Source: Bacillota bacterium (lineage in GTDB: Bacteria > Bacillota > Clostridia > Lachnospirales > Lachnospiraceae). From it: a stretch of 64,000 bases of DNA. Positions 8,182 through 16,674 of this stretch are shown piece after piece. The stretch covers positions 62,001-126,000 of the forward strand of contig JAEXAX010000024.1 of NCBI GenBank assembly GCA_023458035.1, written 5' to 3'. Each line of letters opens with the position of its first letter. Position 1 is the stretch's first letter. The notes under the pieces were generated by a model. It ran no database searches, was not told the DNA's origin, and saw only the letters and a list, made by a program, of their open reading frames with translations. Made by a program: the position numbers and the translations under genes.

Positions 8182-9342
8182 TTATCTTTTTCCTAAAAAG
8201 TCCGGAATATCCAAATCCGCAGCTTTTACTCTCGGTTTCGGCTGCGCAAAGCTGGTAAAGTCAACCATCGGCGTCGGCTTTAAGGTCTGACCTGCTTCCA
8301 CAGCAGCCTGTCCGCCTACGGTGAAGGACGGCATCACCAAAGCTCCATCCGCTTTGTTTTTATTTTCTTCCTTCTTTTCCTGCTTTTTCACTTCATCCGT
8401 CAGACCGGTAGCGATCACGGTAATCACCGCTTCATCCGCTTGGCTATTGTCATACTTCACACCGAAGATAATATTTGCCTCGGCACCGGCCAGACTTTGA
8501 ACATAACCAACCGCCTCGCTGGCATCAATCAGGCTGATATCGCCACAGATGTTAACGATGATATCGGTAGCATTTTCAATCGTGGTTTCCAGCAACGGAC
8601 TGCTGACAGCTTTCTGAGCCGCCTCGATCGCCTTATCGTCTCCCTTGGCGCTGCCGATACCGATATGAGCAATACCCTTGTTCGTCATGACGGTCTTAAC
8701 ATCTGCAAAGTCAAGATTGATCAATGCCGGCAGATTAATCAGGTCGGTAATACCCTGTACAGACTGCTGCAATACCTGATCTGCCTTCATCAGAGCCTCC
8801 GGAATAGAGGTTCTGCGATCAACGATACTTAACAATTTATCATTCGGGATCACGATCAAGGTGTCTACATTTGTCTTCAGCTTTCCGATTCCGGACATGG
8901 CATTCTTCATGCGAACCGCACCTTCAAAGATAAACGGCTTGGTTACAACGCCGACCGTCAGGATGCCCATCTCTTTGGCCACACCGGCGATTACCGGCGC
9001 CGCACCGGTACCGGTTCCGCCGCCCATGCCGCAGGTCACAAATACCATATCCGCTCCGGCAATAGCGTCTTTCAGTTCTTCGATGCTTTCTTCAGCAGCC
9101 TTCTCGCCAACCTCAGGCTTTGCTCCGGCTCCAAGACCTTTTGTCAACTTCTCACCGATCTGAATTGTCTTCGGCGCACGGCAAGCCTGCAGTGCCTGAT
9201 GATCCGTGTTGATTCCGATCAGCTCGATACCTTCTATTCCTTCAGCCACCATTCGATTAATGGCATTATTGCCCGCTCCTCCGACACCGATAACAATGAT
9301 TCTTGCCGACGCATTTGTTTCGTTATTCATAATCTCTAACAA
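8182..9342 (-). CDS. ftsZ: Cell division protein FtsZ
   Basis: A 386-residue tubulin-like GTPase that forms the Z ring at midcell. The signature [10 protein letters not shown] is present, as are the N-terminal [10 protein letters not shown] loop, the T7 loop region ([11 protein letters not shown]) and the C-terminal DIPDFLGKR peptide that binds FtsA/SepF/ZapA-type partners. The likely start codon is TTG at 9342: GGAGG sits eight bases before it, whereas the first ATG (9330) would be about 20 bases away. The C-terminal linker (about 320-375) is charged, then Pro-rich. It is alone with its own promoter and followed by nrdR. Confidence 0.98.
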   Translation of the reverse strand: MLEIMNNETNASARIIVIGVGGAGNNAINRMVAEGIEGIELIGINTDHQALQACRAPKTIQIGEKLTKGLGAGAKPEVGEKAAEESIEELKDAIAGADMVFVTCGMGGGTGTGAAPVIAGVAKEMGILTVGVVTKPFIFEGAVRMKNAMSGIGKLKTNVDTLIVIPNDKLLSIVDRRTSIPEALMKADQVLQQSVQGITDLINLPALINLDFADVKTVMTNKGIAHIGIGSAKGDDKAIEAAQKAVSSPLLETTIENATDIIVNICGDISLIDASEAVGYVQSLAGAEANIIFGVKYDNSQADEAVITVIATGLTDEVKKQEKKEENKNKADGALVMPSFTVGGQAAVEAGQTLKPTPMVDFTSFAQPKPRVKAADLDIPDFLGKR

Positions 9343-9404
9343 GGTCAGTTCCTCCTTTGTGATATATTCTCATTTTTTATCCCAGTTCACATAAACTACT
9401 CTTA

Positions 9405-9433
9405 ATGATATATTTTTTTATACAAATAATCAA
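9405..9433 (-). promoter_or_regulatory. Probable ftsZ promoter
   Basis: Leftward: -35 TTGATT (9428-9433), a 17-base A-rich spacer and -10 TATCAT (9405-9410), some 60 bases before the start. The surrounding 9343-9485 stretch is AT-rich and holds no gene. Confidence 0.5.
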
Positions 9434-9485
9434 GTAGAAAATATGCTCATTTTCACACCATCCGTATCTGACCGCTGCTTTCCTG

Positions 9486-9965
9486 CTATTTGTGATATGG
9501 TTCATGTCGGATAATCCGAAAGCTTCGGTAAATCTGCTCCAGCAAAATCACACGCATCAGCTGATGCGGAAAGGTCATCGGCGAAAAGCTCAAGGCTTCA
9601 TCGGCCCTTTGCATCACCTCCCGTGACAACCCCAAAGAACCGCCAATGATAAATACCAGATGACTCTCCCCGCCAATCATATATCCCTGCAGATGATCGG
9701 CCAGTGCCTCCGAGCTGTAGGTCCTGCCCTTGATTGCCAAGGCAATAACGCGTGCCCGTTCCGGAATCTTATCCAAAATCCGTCGCCCTTCCCGTTCCAG
9801 CAACCGCTCCGTTTCTGTCAGGCTCATGTTTTCATCTGTCTTCTCATCCGGCACTTCTTCTATCTTCAGCTGAGCATATCGTCCCAGTCTTTTGCTGTAT
9901 TCGGCAATGGCCTGACTGAAATAGGCCTCTTTGATCTTCCCGACTGTGATCAATGTTATCTTCAT
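9486..9965 (-). CDS. rlmH: 23S rRNA pseudouridine-1915 N3-methyltransferase RlmH
   Basis: A 159-residue SPOUT (trefoil-knot) methyltransferase that modifies pseudouridine 1915 in helix 69 of 23S rRNA using S-adenosylmethionine. The start MKITLITVGKIKE, the cofactor loop FIIGGSLGLSREV and the C-terminal YRSFRIIRHEPYHK are the family hallmarks. ATG 9965 follows an AGGGGAGG-like site; the frame open to 10043 overlaps a terminator hairpin and is rejected. It stands alone between nfnB's terminator and the ftsZ promoter. Confidence 0.96.
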   Translation of the reverse strand: MKITLITVGKIKEAYFSQAIAEYSKRLGRYAQLKIEEVPDEKTDENMSLTETERLLEREGRRILDKIPERARVIALAIKGRTYSSEALADHLQGYMIGGESHLVFIIGGSLGLSREVMQRADEALSFSPMTFPHQLMRVILLEQIYRSFRIIRHEPYHK

Positions 9966-10008
9966 GCCTCCCCTTTCTGACCTCACCCATATCGTTTTGG
10001 GCAGGGCG

Positions 10009-10041
10009 AAAAAGAAATGGACATGAATACATGTCCATTTC
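10009..10041 (-). terminator. Terminator of the nfn operon
   Basis: A perfect 12-base stem (10014-10025 with 10030-10041) with a four-base loop, followed leftward by T5. It ends the nfnAB transcript just before rlmH. Confidence 0.8.
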
Positions 10042-10064
10042 AAAATATCTTCCGATTATCGTCT

Positions 10065-11450
10065 TTACTTGTTCTGTAAGTAATTATGAATACCGGCTGC
10101 CGCCGCTTTGCCGGCCCCCATGGCCAGAATCACCGTAGCCGCCCCCGTAACTGCATCACCGCCGGCGAATACGCCCTCACGGGAGGTCTGCCCGGTCGCT
10201 TCATCTGCTACAATACACTGCCACTTATTGATATCCAGCCCTTTGGTTGTATTGGAAATCAACGGGTTCGGACTGGTTCCCAAAGACATGATGACTGTAT
10301 CCAGAGCCATCACAAATTCTGATCCGGGCACCTCCTGCGGACGTCTTCTGCCCGACTCATCCGGCTCACCCAGCTCCATCTTCACACAGCGCATGCCGCA
10401 TACCCAGCCTTCTTCATCCACCAGGATCTCCTTCGGATTTGTCAACAGGTCAAAGATGATCCCTTCCTCTTTTGCGTGATGTACTTCTTCCACGCGGGCC
10501 GGTAATTCTTCCTCACTTCTTCTGTAAACAATATGTACTTCCGAGCCCAGACGCAGCGCCGTTCTGGCGGCATCCATCGCTACATTACCACCACCGATAA
10601 CAGCGACTTTCTTTCCTGCTACGATCGGTGTCTTGTAATCCGCACGGAAGGCTTTCATCAAGTTGTTTCTGGTCAGATATTCATTAGCCGAAAATACGCC
10701 GTTGGCATTTTCACCCGGAATACCCATGAATTTCGGCAGACCGGCACCCGATCCGATAAATACGGCCGAGAAGCCTTCGTCTTCCAACAATTCATCAATG
10801 GTAAACAACTGTCCGGCAATGGCATTTGTTTCAATTTCGACTCCCAGTGCTCTGACATTGTCAATCTCATATTTTACAACCGTGTCCTTCGGTAAACGAA
10901 ATTCCGGAATACCATAAACAAGAACACCGCCCGGCTCATGCAGAGCTTCAAAAACCGTCACATCATAGCCCAATCTGGCCAGATCACCGGCACAGGTCAG
11001 GCCTGCCGGACCGGAACCGATCACGGCGACCTTCTTACCCTGACGCTCGGTCGGCGGCACCGGACGGATCCCCTGATTTCTGGCCCAGTCAGCCACGAAA
11101 CGCTCCAATTTACCAATGGATACTGCATCTCCCTTAATACCTCGTACACAAACGCCCTCGCACTGGGTCTCCTGCGGACATACACGCCCGCACACTGCCG
11201 GCAGCGCACTTGATTCGGCAATCGTTTCTGCTGCTTTTGCAAACTCTCCGGCCTTTACTTCCTGAATGAATTTCGGAATATTGATGGATACCGGACATCC
11301 CTTGATACATCTGGCATTCTTGCAATCCAGACAGCGAACAGCCTCAGCCATGGCCTCTTCTTCCGTATAGCCCAGACATACTTCTTCAAAATTCGTAGCA
11401 CGAACCTTTGCTTCCTGCTCTCCGATCGGAATTTTCTTAAACATATCCAT
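10065..11450 (-). CDS. nfnB: Ferredoxin:NADP+ oxidoreductase large subunit NfnB (GltA-like)
   Basis: A 461-residue flavoprotein of the glutamate synthase small subunit family. The N-terminal domain has cysteines for two Fe-S clusters (CLDCKNARCIKGCP, CGRVCPQETQCEGVC). An FAD-binding GSGPAGLTCAGDLA motif and an NADPH-binding GGGNVAMDAARTAL motif follow. Standing alone it could be called GltA. Directly after a PyrK/sulfide-dehydrogenase-like subunit it is best read as NfnB, which with NfnA couples NADH and reduced ferredoxin to two NADP+ by electron bifurcation or confurcation in the cytoplasm. The TAATG overlap with nfnA indicates coupled translation. Confidence 0.9.
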   Translation of the reverse strand: MDMFKKIPIGEQEAKVRATNFEEVCLGYTEEEAMAEAVRCLDCKNARCIKGCPVSINIPKFIQEVKAGEFAKAAETIAESSALPAVCGRVCPQETQCEGVCVRGIKGDAVSIGKLERFVADWARNQGIRPVPPTERQGKKVAVIGSGPAGLTCAGDLARLGYDVTVFEALHEPGGVLVYGIPEFRLPKDTVVKYEIDNVRALGVEIETNAIAGQLFTIDELLEDEGFSAVFIGSGAGLPKFMGIPGENANGVFSANEYLTRNNLMKAFRADYKTPIVAGKKVAVIGGGNVAMDAARTALRLGSEVHIVYRRSEEELPARVEEVHHAKEEGIIFDLLTNPKEILVDEEGWVCGMRCVKMELGEPDESGRRRPQEVPGSEFVMALDTVIMSLGTSPNPLISNTTKGLDINKWQCIVADEATGQTSREGVFAGGDAVTGAATVILAMGAGKAAAAGIHNYLQNK

Positions 11451-12340
11451 TATTTGTCACCTCCGCATACACCGCAGCCGCCGTGGTGGGTATCCCCCTC
11501 TTTTGCCTTCAGGTATTTTCTGCCCTCGGCCGTCTTATAGATCATCTGACGCTTCATGGCCTCATCGAAATTTACCAAATGACCGTCAAATTCCGGACCG
11601 TCTACGCACGCAAATTTAATTTCATCACCAACGCTCAGACGGCAAGCGCCACACATACCGGTTCCATCCACCATGATCGGGTTCATGCTGACAGTCGTCG
11701 GCAGACCAAGCTCTTTGGTGGTCAGGCATACAAACTTCATCATGATCACCGGGCCGATGGCTACTACGTGGTCATATTTCTTCCCCTGCTCCACTACCAG
11801 CTCCCTGATCACATCTGTTACCAGACCTTTTCTGCCATAGGAACCGTCATCTGTACATATATATAAGTTTTCGGCAGCGGCACGCATCTGCTCTTCCAGG
11901 ATGACCAGATCCTTGGTTCTGGCACCGATGATGGCATCGACAGCGATACCGTGCTCCTTCATCCATTTTACCTGCGGATAAACCGGTGCAACACCAACTC
12001 CTCCGCCGACAAACAGGAGCTTTTTCTTTTTTAATTCTTCAATATCCTCATACATAAACTCGGACGGTCGTCCCAGAGGTCCGACGAAGTCCTGCATGTA
12101 CTCTCCAACCTGCAGCTCCGCCAGCGCTCTCGTGGAATCGCCGATGGCCTGAAAAACGATGGCTACCGTGCCGTTCTCCGGATCAGCGTCACAGATTGTC
12201 AGCGGGATTCTCTCACCTACATCATCCTTTTTGCAAATGACAAAATGTCCCGGCTGAAAAGCCTTAGCCACCTTCGGTGCATCAATATCCATATAATAGG
12301 TATCTGATGCGATAATCTCTGCATTTTTCACTTTATACAT
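11450..12340 (-). CDS. nfnA: Ferredoxin:NADP+ oxidoreductase small subunit NfnA
   Basis: A 296-residue protein of the dihydroorotate dehydrogenase electron transfer (PyrK)/sulfide dehydrogenase type: an FAD-binding barrel with the RIPLTICD stretch, a GGGVGVAPVYPQVKWM NAD-binding motif, and a C-terminal [2Fe-2S] site around CGACRLSVG and FACVDGPEFDG, ending in a GGCGVCGG tail. With NfnB it forms the NADH-dependent ferredoxin:NADP+ reductase typical of anaerobic Clostridia. ATG 12340 has GGAGG six bases upstream. It is the first gene of the two-gene operon. Confidence 0.9.
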   Translation of the reverse strand: MYKVKNAEIIASDTYYMDIDAPKVAKAFQPGHFVICKKDDVGERIPLTICDADPENGTVAIVFQAIGDSTRALAELQVGEYMQDFVGPLGRPSEFMYEDIEELKKKKLLFVGGGVGVAPVYPQVKWMKEHGIAVDAIIGARTKDLVILEEQMRAAAENLYICTDDGSYGRKGLVTDVIRELVVEQGKKYDHVVAIGPVIMMKFVCLTTKELGLPTTVSMNPIMVDGTGMCGACRLSVGDEIKFACVDGPEFDGHLVNFDEAMKRQMIYKTAEGRKYLKAKEGDTHHGGCGVCGGDK

Positions 12341-12393
12341 ACACGGCCTCCTGATTTTTTACTAAAATACTGCGATTTTCACTGCAAATCTCT

Positions 12394-12422
12394 GTATAAT
12401 ATGATAGTTTATCTTTTATCAA
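12394..12422 (-). promoter_or_regulatory. Probable nfnAB promoter
   Basis: Leftward: -35 TTGATA (12417-12422), a 17-base spacer and -10 TTATAC (12394-12399), about 50 bases before nfnA. The rest of 12341-12530 holds nothing further that I can support. Confidence 0.5.
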
Positions 12423-12530
12423 TATGCAAGTATTTGTTTTGTATTTGTTTTTGTACCTTCCTTAACAAATATAGGTTTTCTGGTATTCCAATCAATATCC
12501 TCAGTTCTTTGACCGCCCCCGAAAAAACAC

Positions 12531-12559
12531 TTGCTTTTTATTTCTCTATCTGATAAAAT
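12531..12559 (+). promoter_or_regulatory. Probable rpmB promoter
   Basis: Rightward: -35 TTGCTT (12531-12536), a 17-base spacer and -10 TAAAAT (12554-12559), about 60 bases before rpmB. Confidence 0.55.
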
Positions 12560-12621
12560 ATCTCATGTTGTAAGTCATATTGTATTGACACGTGACAATC
12601 AAACTGCAAGGAGGTGTTCCC

Positions 12622-12807
12622 ATGGCAAAGTGTGCTGTATGCGGAAAAGCTGCTCATTTTGGAAATAATGTCAGCCATTCTCATAGAAGATCCAACAAGA
12701 TCTGGAAAGCAAATGTAAAATCGGTCAAGGTTAAAGTCAATGGTGCTGCGAAGAGAATGTACGTTTGTACTTCCTGTTTGAGAAGTGGCGTTGTTGAAAG
12801 AGCTTAA
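12622..12807 (+). CDS. rpmB: 50S ribosomal protein L28
   Basis: A 61-residue L28 of the zinc-binding (C+) type: CAVC (residues 4-7) and CTSC near the C-terminus form the Zn ribbon. It belongs to the large ribosomal subunit. The chosen start ATG 12622 follows AAGGAGGTG; the frame open from 12592 only adds leader sequence. It is one of only three rightward genes in the window and is monocistronic, with a strong terminator behind it. Confidence 0.97.
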   Translation: MAKCAVCGKAAHFGNNVSHSHRRSNKIWKANVKSVKVKVNGAAKRMYVCTSCLRSGVVERA

Positions 12808-12833
12808 GCTTTTTATATTGCAAATGAGTCAGT

Positions 12834-12865
12834 AAAAGGGATGTCGATTTCGACATCCCTTTTTT
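12834..12865. terminator. Bidirectional terminator between rpmB and gerW
   Basis: A perfect nine-base stem (12838-12846 with 12851-12859), T6 on the rightward side and T4 on the leftward side. It sits between converging genes. Confidence 0.85.
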
Positions 12866-12882
12866 CACTTTCCTGCTATGCT

Positions 12883-13299
12883 TTAATTTTCTTCTTCAAA
12901 ATGTTCTTCGTTGGCAAAGGCCACCTCTTCCGCCATCTCTCGCTCGGCTTGTTTGGCCGCCCTTCTGGACGGAATAAAACGATCCAACACCTCCGGCGCC
13001 ATATCCAATAATTTTGAAATCGTATCCTGATTTTTGATGCTGACCAGTCTGGTAGTTCCATCCTTGATTACCAAGACCGACGTCGGGATCAGTTTGCCGC
13101 CCATGCCGCCTCCGTTTTTGGCCTTGCCGCTCTCACGATTGCTCTTGGCATACACTGCAAATGATGCTTCCATGATCGGAATAATGGTGACATCTCCCAC
13201 GTTCACCGGATCACCGATAACCGTTTTACTGGAAATCAGGTCATTCATACCATCCAACATCCCTTTTACTGTATCTTGAAATAATGTCTCTCCCGCCAT
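12883..13299 (-). CDS. gerW: GerW family sporulation protein (YtfJ)
   Basis: A 138-residue YtfJ/GerW protein. The visible family core is a DPVNVGDVTIIPI segment, a Gly-rich GGGMGGKLIPTSVLVI stretch and a charged C-terminal tail. In B. subtilis the gene is expressed in the forespore and needed for proper germination response. Its presence suggests, but does not prove, that the host sporulates, because the family also occurs in non-sporulating Clostridia. It lies 12 bases after the DUF2953 gene, as ytfI-ytfJ do in Bacillus, so the two are probably one transcript. A GGAGG site precedes ATG 13299. Confidence 0.9.
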   Translation of the reverse strand: MAGETLFQDTVKGMLDGMNDLISSKTVIGDPVNVGDVTIIPIMEASFAVYAKSNRESGKAKNGGGMGGKLIPTSVLVIKDGTTRLVSIKNQDTISKLLDMAPEVLDRFIPSRRAAKQAEREMAEEVAFANEEHFEEEN

Positions 13300-13311
13300 T
13301 GTTTCCTCCTT

Positions 13312-14256
13312 TTATCCTGTCACTGATTCATTAGATTGACGACCGCCGCGTGGTCTGATCGCCAGACTGTGTCTGATATCCTTCTTAAATAATACCCTTA
13401 GTATCTGCCAGCCCAAATATGCCGGTATCAGATAACCTTTTACCTTTAATTGTCCGTATACAGCACGCTCCTCCAGCAAGGGTTGTGCATCTACATGTAC
13501 GTTTCGTCCGGTCCACCACTCAGCCGATATACCGTATATAAATGCCGTCTGATACGGATCTCCGGTACCGAAAGTCAACCTCCCGCGTCCGCTGCGTGGC
13601 CTGATATGGCGCAGTACACTGATCAGAATCGTCAACAGATAGCGGCTGCTGTTTTGCACGGATTTACTCTGCAACCATTCCAGATAGGCTTCTCCCAGTG
13701 CCGTCTTTTCCATAATCTGTTTATAAATATCGCGCAGCTTTTGAATCCAGCTCAGTAACTTTTGCCGCAACTTTTGAATCCATCCCGGAGAGTCCTTTTT
13801 CTCGCTGTTCGAGTCCGACTCCGATACGTCCACGAGCTTGGGCCGTACATCCGCCCCGGTCAATTCAGAAGCTTGTTTCACTGCTTCATTCTCTTCAAAC
13901 AAAGTTGGTTGATCGCCCGGCCACTCGGGCGGCCGTTCATCTTTCGCGCGTAACGGCTCAACCGCAGCCTCGTCTGCCGGTTTCAGCGTCCACACCCGAA
14001 GCCCAAACAAACGAATAATCACCTGCAAGTTTCCGTCATATCCGGCTGTCGCCGATAAAAATCCCCCCCAAACCTTTATCACAACCTTTATCACAGAGGC
14101 CGCGTAAGGCTGATCTTTTTCCCGGCAGATCCTCACCTGCCACAGGATCGGTACCAGCAATAGCAGCAGCAACAGGCATAAAATAATCAGCAAAATAATG
14201 CCGACCACCTTCAACAGAATCACCAGGATACCGAGAACCATCTGTAATGCTTCCAT
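13312..14256 (-). CDS. DUF2953 domain protein (YtfI-like)
   Basis: A 314-residue protein with one long N-terminal hydrophobic segment (about residues 5-40, very Leu/Ile-rich) and the DUF2953 domain in its C-terminal half (about 195-285, including RSGRGRLTFGTGDPYQTAF). The middle is acidic and low complexity. The biochemical role is unknown; the constant neighbour gerW points to spore or envelope function. The start codon overlaps the stop of the upstream gene by one base (TGATG), so translation is coupled. Confidence 0.8.
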   Translation of the reverse strand: MEALQMVLGILVILLKVVGIILLIILCLLLLLLLVPILWQVRICREKDQPYAASVIKVVIKVWGGFLSATAGYDGNLQVIIRLFGLRVWTLKPADEAAVEPLRAKDERPPEWPGDQPTLFEENEAVKQASELTGADVRPKLVDVSESDSNSEKKDSPGWIQKLRQKLLSWIQKLRDIYKQIMEKTALGEAYLEWLQSKSVQNSSRYLLTILISVLRHIRPRSGRGRLTFGTGDPYQTAFIYGISAEWWTGRNVHVDAQPLLEERAVYGQLKVKGYLIPAYLGWQILRVLFKKDIRHSLAIRPRGGRQSNESVTG

Positions 14257-14591
14257 CAGTCAGCCCTCATTTCCTGCCAACGCTGCTCAATAAACGCCCG
14301 CATATCATATTTAAAGCCTGCCTGTATACTTTCGGCCAGAATGGTTTTCACCAGCCCCATGGCTTCACTGTAGTTTCTGCCGACGCCGATTACCTGATTT
14401 GAACCGGTATTAAAAATCGGCTTCCAAAACTGATAAACCTGATAGATCTCCAACTGGTTATGGTTCGCTTGAGGCAGGCAAATCAGATAATACCGAGTGG
14501 CAGCCGGATAGCGGTGTTCAATCAGTTTTTTCAGCCTTGATACTGAAGCACGGATCGAATTTCCCTTATACAAGCTCGGATACCATTCCAT
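14256..14591 (-). CDS. Small protein of unknown function
   Basis: Family not recognised. The 111-residue soluble protein starts at ATG 14591 behind GAGGAGG; a longer frame to 14672 would run over the NUDIX stop and is unsupported. No membrane segment and no Cys-rich motif; it has several Tyr/Trp-rich stretches (MEWYPSLYKGNS, YYLICLPQANHNQLEIY). Its stop overlaps the start of the DUF2953 gene and it follows the NUDIX gene at 77 bases, so it is part of the NUDIX-to-gerW cluster. Confidence 0.6.
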   Translation of the reverse strand: MEWYPSLYKGNSIRASVSRLKKLIEHRYPAATRYYLICLPQANHNQLEIYQVYQFWKPIFNTGSNQVIGVGRNYSEAMGLVKTILAESIQAGFKYDMRAFIEQRWQEMRAD

Positions 14592-14668
14592 GCAGACCTC
14601 CTCTCCCTCTTTTGACTTTATCGTTTTGAAAAAAGGAAATATGTCAAGCACATTTCCTTCTCCGATTA

Positions 14669-15121
14669 TCAAAAATATTTCTTGTCATTCCACAAATTAT
14701 GCTTTTTCAAATACAGATACTGAGCATAGGCTTTTTCCAATATCTGCTTTTCATTTGAAAACTTCAACAAATGAATCGCCTCATGATACTTATAGTATCC
14801 TGAATCCTCAAAAAACTCTTCTTTCTGTGGTTTACTAAAATAGTCATTGGCACGCATCAAATACCAGTGTACATTTTTATATACAGTGTCATTAAGTATG
14901 CGAAAATTATATTGACTCTTACCGATGTATTGAATAATCGTTCCGGACACGCCGGCTTCTTCCTGTACTTCCCTGACAGCTGTTTCCTTAAAATCTTCAT
15001 CTTCTTCGACAGTGCCCTTCGGCAAGACCCAGCCTTCATACCGGTTTTTATAATTCTTATACAGGAGTAATATCTTCCCCCGATGAATGACTACTCCACC
15101 ACAGCTTGTTGCCTCCAACAT
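14669..15121 (-). CDS. NUDIX hydrolase
   Basis: A 150-residue NUDIX protein. The Nudix box is intact: G-x5-E-x7-REVQEEAGV, beginning at GTVEEDEDF (about residues 36-58), following the usual WVLPKG strand. Such enzymes split nucleoside diphosphates linked to another group. The substrate cannot be told; similarity to the diadenosine polyphosphate/MutT-like group is a guess. The start ATG 15121 has GGAGGA six bases upstream; ATG 15157 is possible but lacks a site. Confidence 0.9.
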   Translation of the reverse strand: MLEATSCGGVVIHRGKILLLYKNYKNRYEGWVLPKGTVEEDEDFKETAVREVQEEAGVSGTIIQYIGKSQYNFRILNDTVYKNVHWYLMRANDYFSKPQKEEFFEDSGYYKYHEAIHLLKFSNEKQILEKAYAQYLYLKKHNLWNDKKYF

Positions 15122-15159
15122 GCATCTTCCTCCCGCTGTGTGCTCTACTCTTGTCAACT

Positions 15160-15188
15160 AGTATATACTCTGACAAGCCTCCTTGCAA
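15160..15188 (-). promoter_or_regulatory. Probable promoter of the NUDIX-to-gerW cluster
   Basis: Leftward: -35 TTGCAA (15183-15188), a 17-base spacer and -10 TATACT (15160-15165), in the gap after the penicillin-binding protein gene. Confidence 0.55.
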
Positions 15189-15234
15189 GCATTAATCACA
15201 GAGGACCGCTTCTGTCAGTGGAACTCCGCTTACC

Positions 15235-16674
15235 TTAGCGAATCCCGTGAAAAGCATCAAAAATCGTACCGGCCACCCTGACGGCCACACCGTAATCGGT
15301 ATTCGCCTGCTCGCAGATAACGGCCAAGGCAATCTTCGGCTGATTCACATCGTCAAAGCCGATGAACCAGGAGTGAGATTCATCCTCTTTGTCATTGAAC
15401 TGAGCTGTACCGGTCTTTCCGGCCGGTGAGTAAAGATAGCGATTTGCCAGATCATAGGCACTGCCGCTGGTCACAACCGCTCTGGTAAATTCCTTTAAAT
15501 GCGCGGCTTCTTCAGCAGTCATCACCTGCGACAGGGTTTCCGGCTGATGCTGCTCGATCACCTTGCCGTCATGTGATTCGATATGATCAATCATATACGG
15601 TTTTTTCATGACACCGTCATTAGCAATACTTTGGGCAATCATGGCCATCTGCATCGGAGTAACCGAAGTATGCCCCTGGCCGAAGGCTGTCTGCATCACC
15701 TCACCAAGACTCGATTCCGCCTTCAAACCAAAACTGCTCTGCTCGATCGGAATATCGGTCGATACCTGCTTATTAAAATAAAAGCTTTCCACGGTCTGTC
15801 TAAATTCGTTGCTATCCATTTTCAATCCCATATTGGCAAAGGAAGAGTTGCAGGAATTAGCCATCGAGGTCAGCATATTCTCGTCCCCATGAGCCGTATG
15901 TCCGAAGCAGTGAATCGTCAAATCCGATACCGATTCAAATCCATTGCAATGATAATAATAATTCTGCCAATCCGCATGCTGGCGCATATAAGCCAGCGCC
16001 GTTAACACTTTAAAGGTGGATCCCGGCGGATATTTCCCTTGCGTAGCACGATTGATCAGGGCGCTGCCTGAGGCAATATTATCCCACTCAGTAGCAATAG
16101 TATTCGGATCAAACGAAGGCTTTGATACCTCTGCCAGGATTTTTCCGGTAGCTACATCCAGTACCACAACCGCACCGTTATAGCCCCCCAGCGCATCATA
16201 GGAAACACGCTGCAGATCCGAACTTAATGTGGTATGAATACTGTCACCGTTGAGTTTTTCCTCATTGGCCTCTTTAGCCACCTTATCTATGATGCTTTGG
16301 CTGGATTTTAACAGAACATTGCTGTATTCCGCTTCCAGTCCGGCTGTACCGCGGCCGGTATATCCGATGACCGAACCGTATAACTCGCTGTATGGATAAT
16401 TTCTGGTTTCTTTCTCGCCTTCTCCCTGTGTAATGGCCAGAGGGTTTCTGGCATTATCATAAATCGTACCACGGACGATCTTCTGTTCCATAATGGTATT
16501 TCTGGCATTGTACGGACTATTCACATAAGATTTCCGTTTGGTTACCAGCAAATAAGACAGGTACGAGATCATGACCACAAAGATCAACACAAAAATATAG
16601 GTCACAAACAGCACTTCTCTATTAGAATGTTTCTTCGTCTTCATCGAGCGTCGTGTATGTGTTGAGCGCGGCAT
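15235..16674 (-). CDS. Penicillin-binding protein (class B, FtsI/PbpA-like transpeptidase)
   Basis: A 479-residue class B penicillin-binding protein: cytoplasmic basic N-terminus, one membrane anchor (about residues 22-45), a short dimerisation domain (KIVRGTIYDNARNPLA), then the transpeptidase domain with SxxK as STFK (in GKYPPGSTFKVLTAL), SxN as SCN (in MANSCNSS) and KTG as KTGTAQF. It crosslinks peptidoglycan outside the membrane. The start chosen is ATG 16674 with GAGGAGG six bases upstream; this makes the gene overlap the end of ftsW by 53 bases. The pairing with a SEDS protein gives a complete polymerase-transpeptidase unit. Confidence 0.92.
   Translation of the reverse strand: MPRSTHTRRSMKTKKHSNREVLFVTYIFVLIFVVMISYLSYLLVTKRKSYVNSPYNARNTIMEQKIVRGTIYDNARNPLAITQGEGEKETRNYPYSELYGSVIGYTGRGTAGLEAEYSNVLLKSSQSIIDKVAKEANEEKLNGDSIHTTLSSDLQRVSYDALGGYNGAVVVLDVATGKILAEVSKPSFDPNTIATEWDNIASGSALINRATQGKYPPGSTFKVLTALAYMRQHADWQNYYYHCNGFESVSDLTIHCFGHTAHGDENMLTSMANSCNSSFANMGLKMDSNEFRQTVESFYFNKQVSTDIPIEQSSFGLKAESSLGEVMQTAFGQGHTSVTPMQMAMIAQSIANDGVMKKPYMIDHIESHDGKVIEQHQPETLSQVMTAEEAAHLKEFTRAVVTSGSAYDLANRYLYSPAGKTGTAQFNDKEDESHSWFIGFDDVNQPKIALAVICEQANTDYGVAVRVAGTIFDAFHGIR

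Noticed and set aside
10014..10041. 12-base inverted repeat as an operator or recombination site
   Set aside because: It follows nfnB directly and is trailed by T5, so a terminator explains it.
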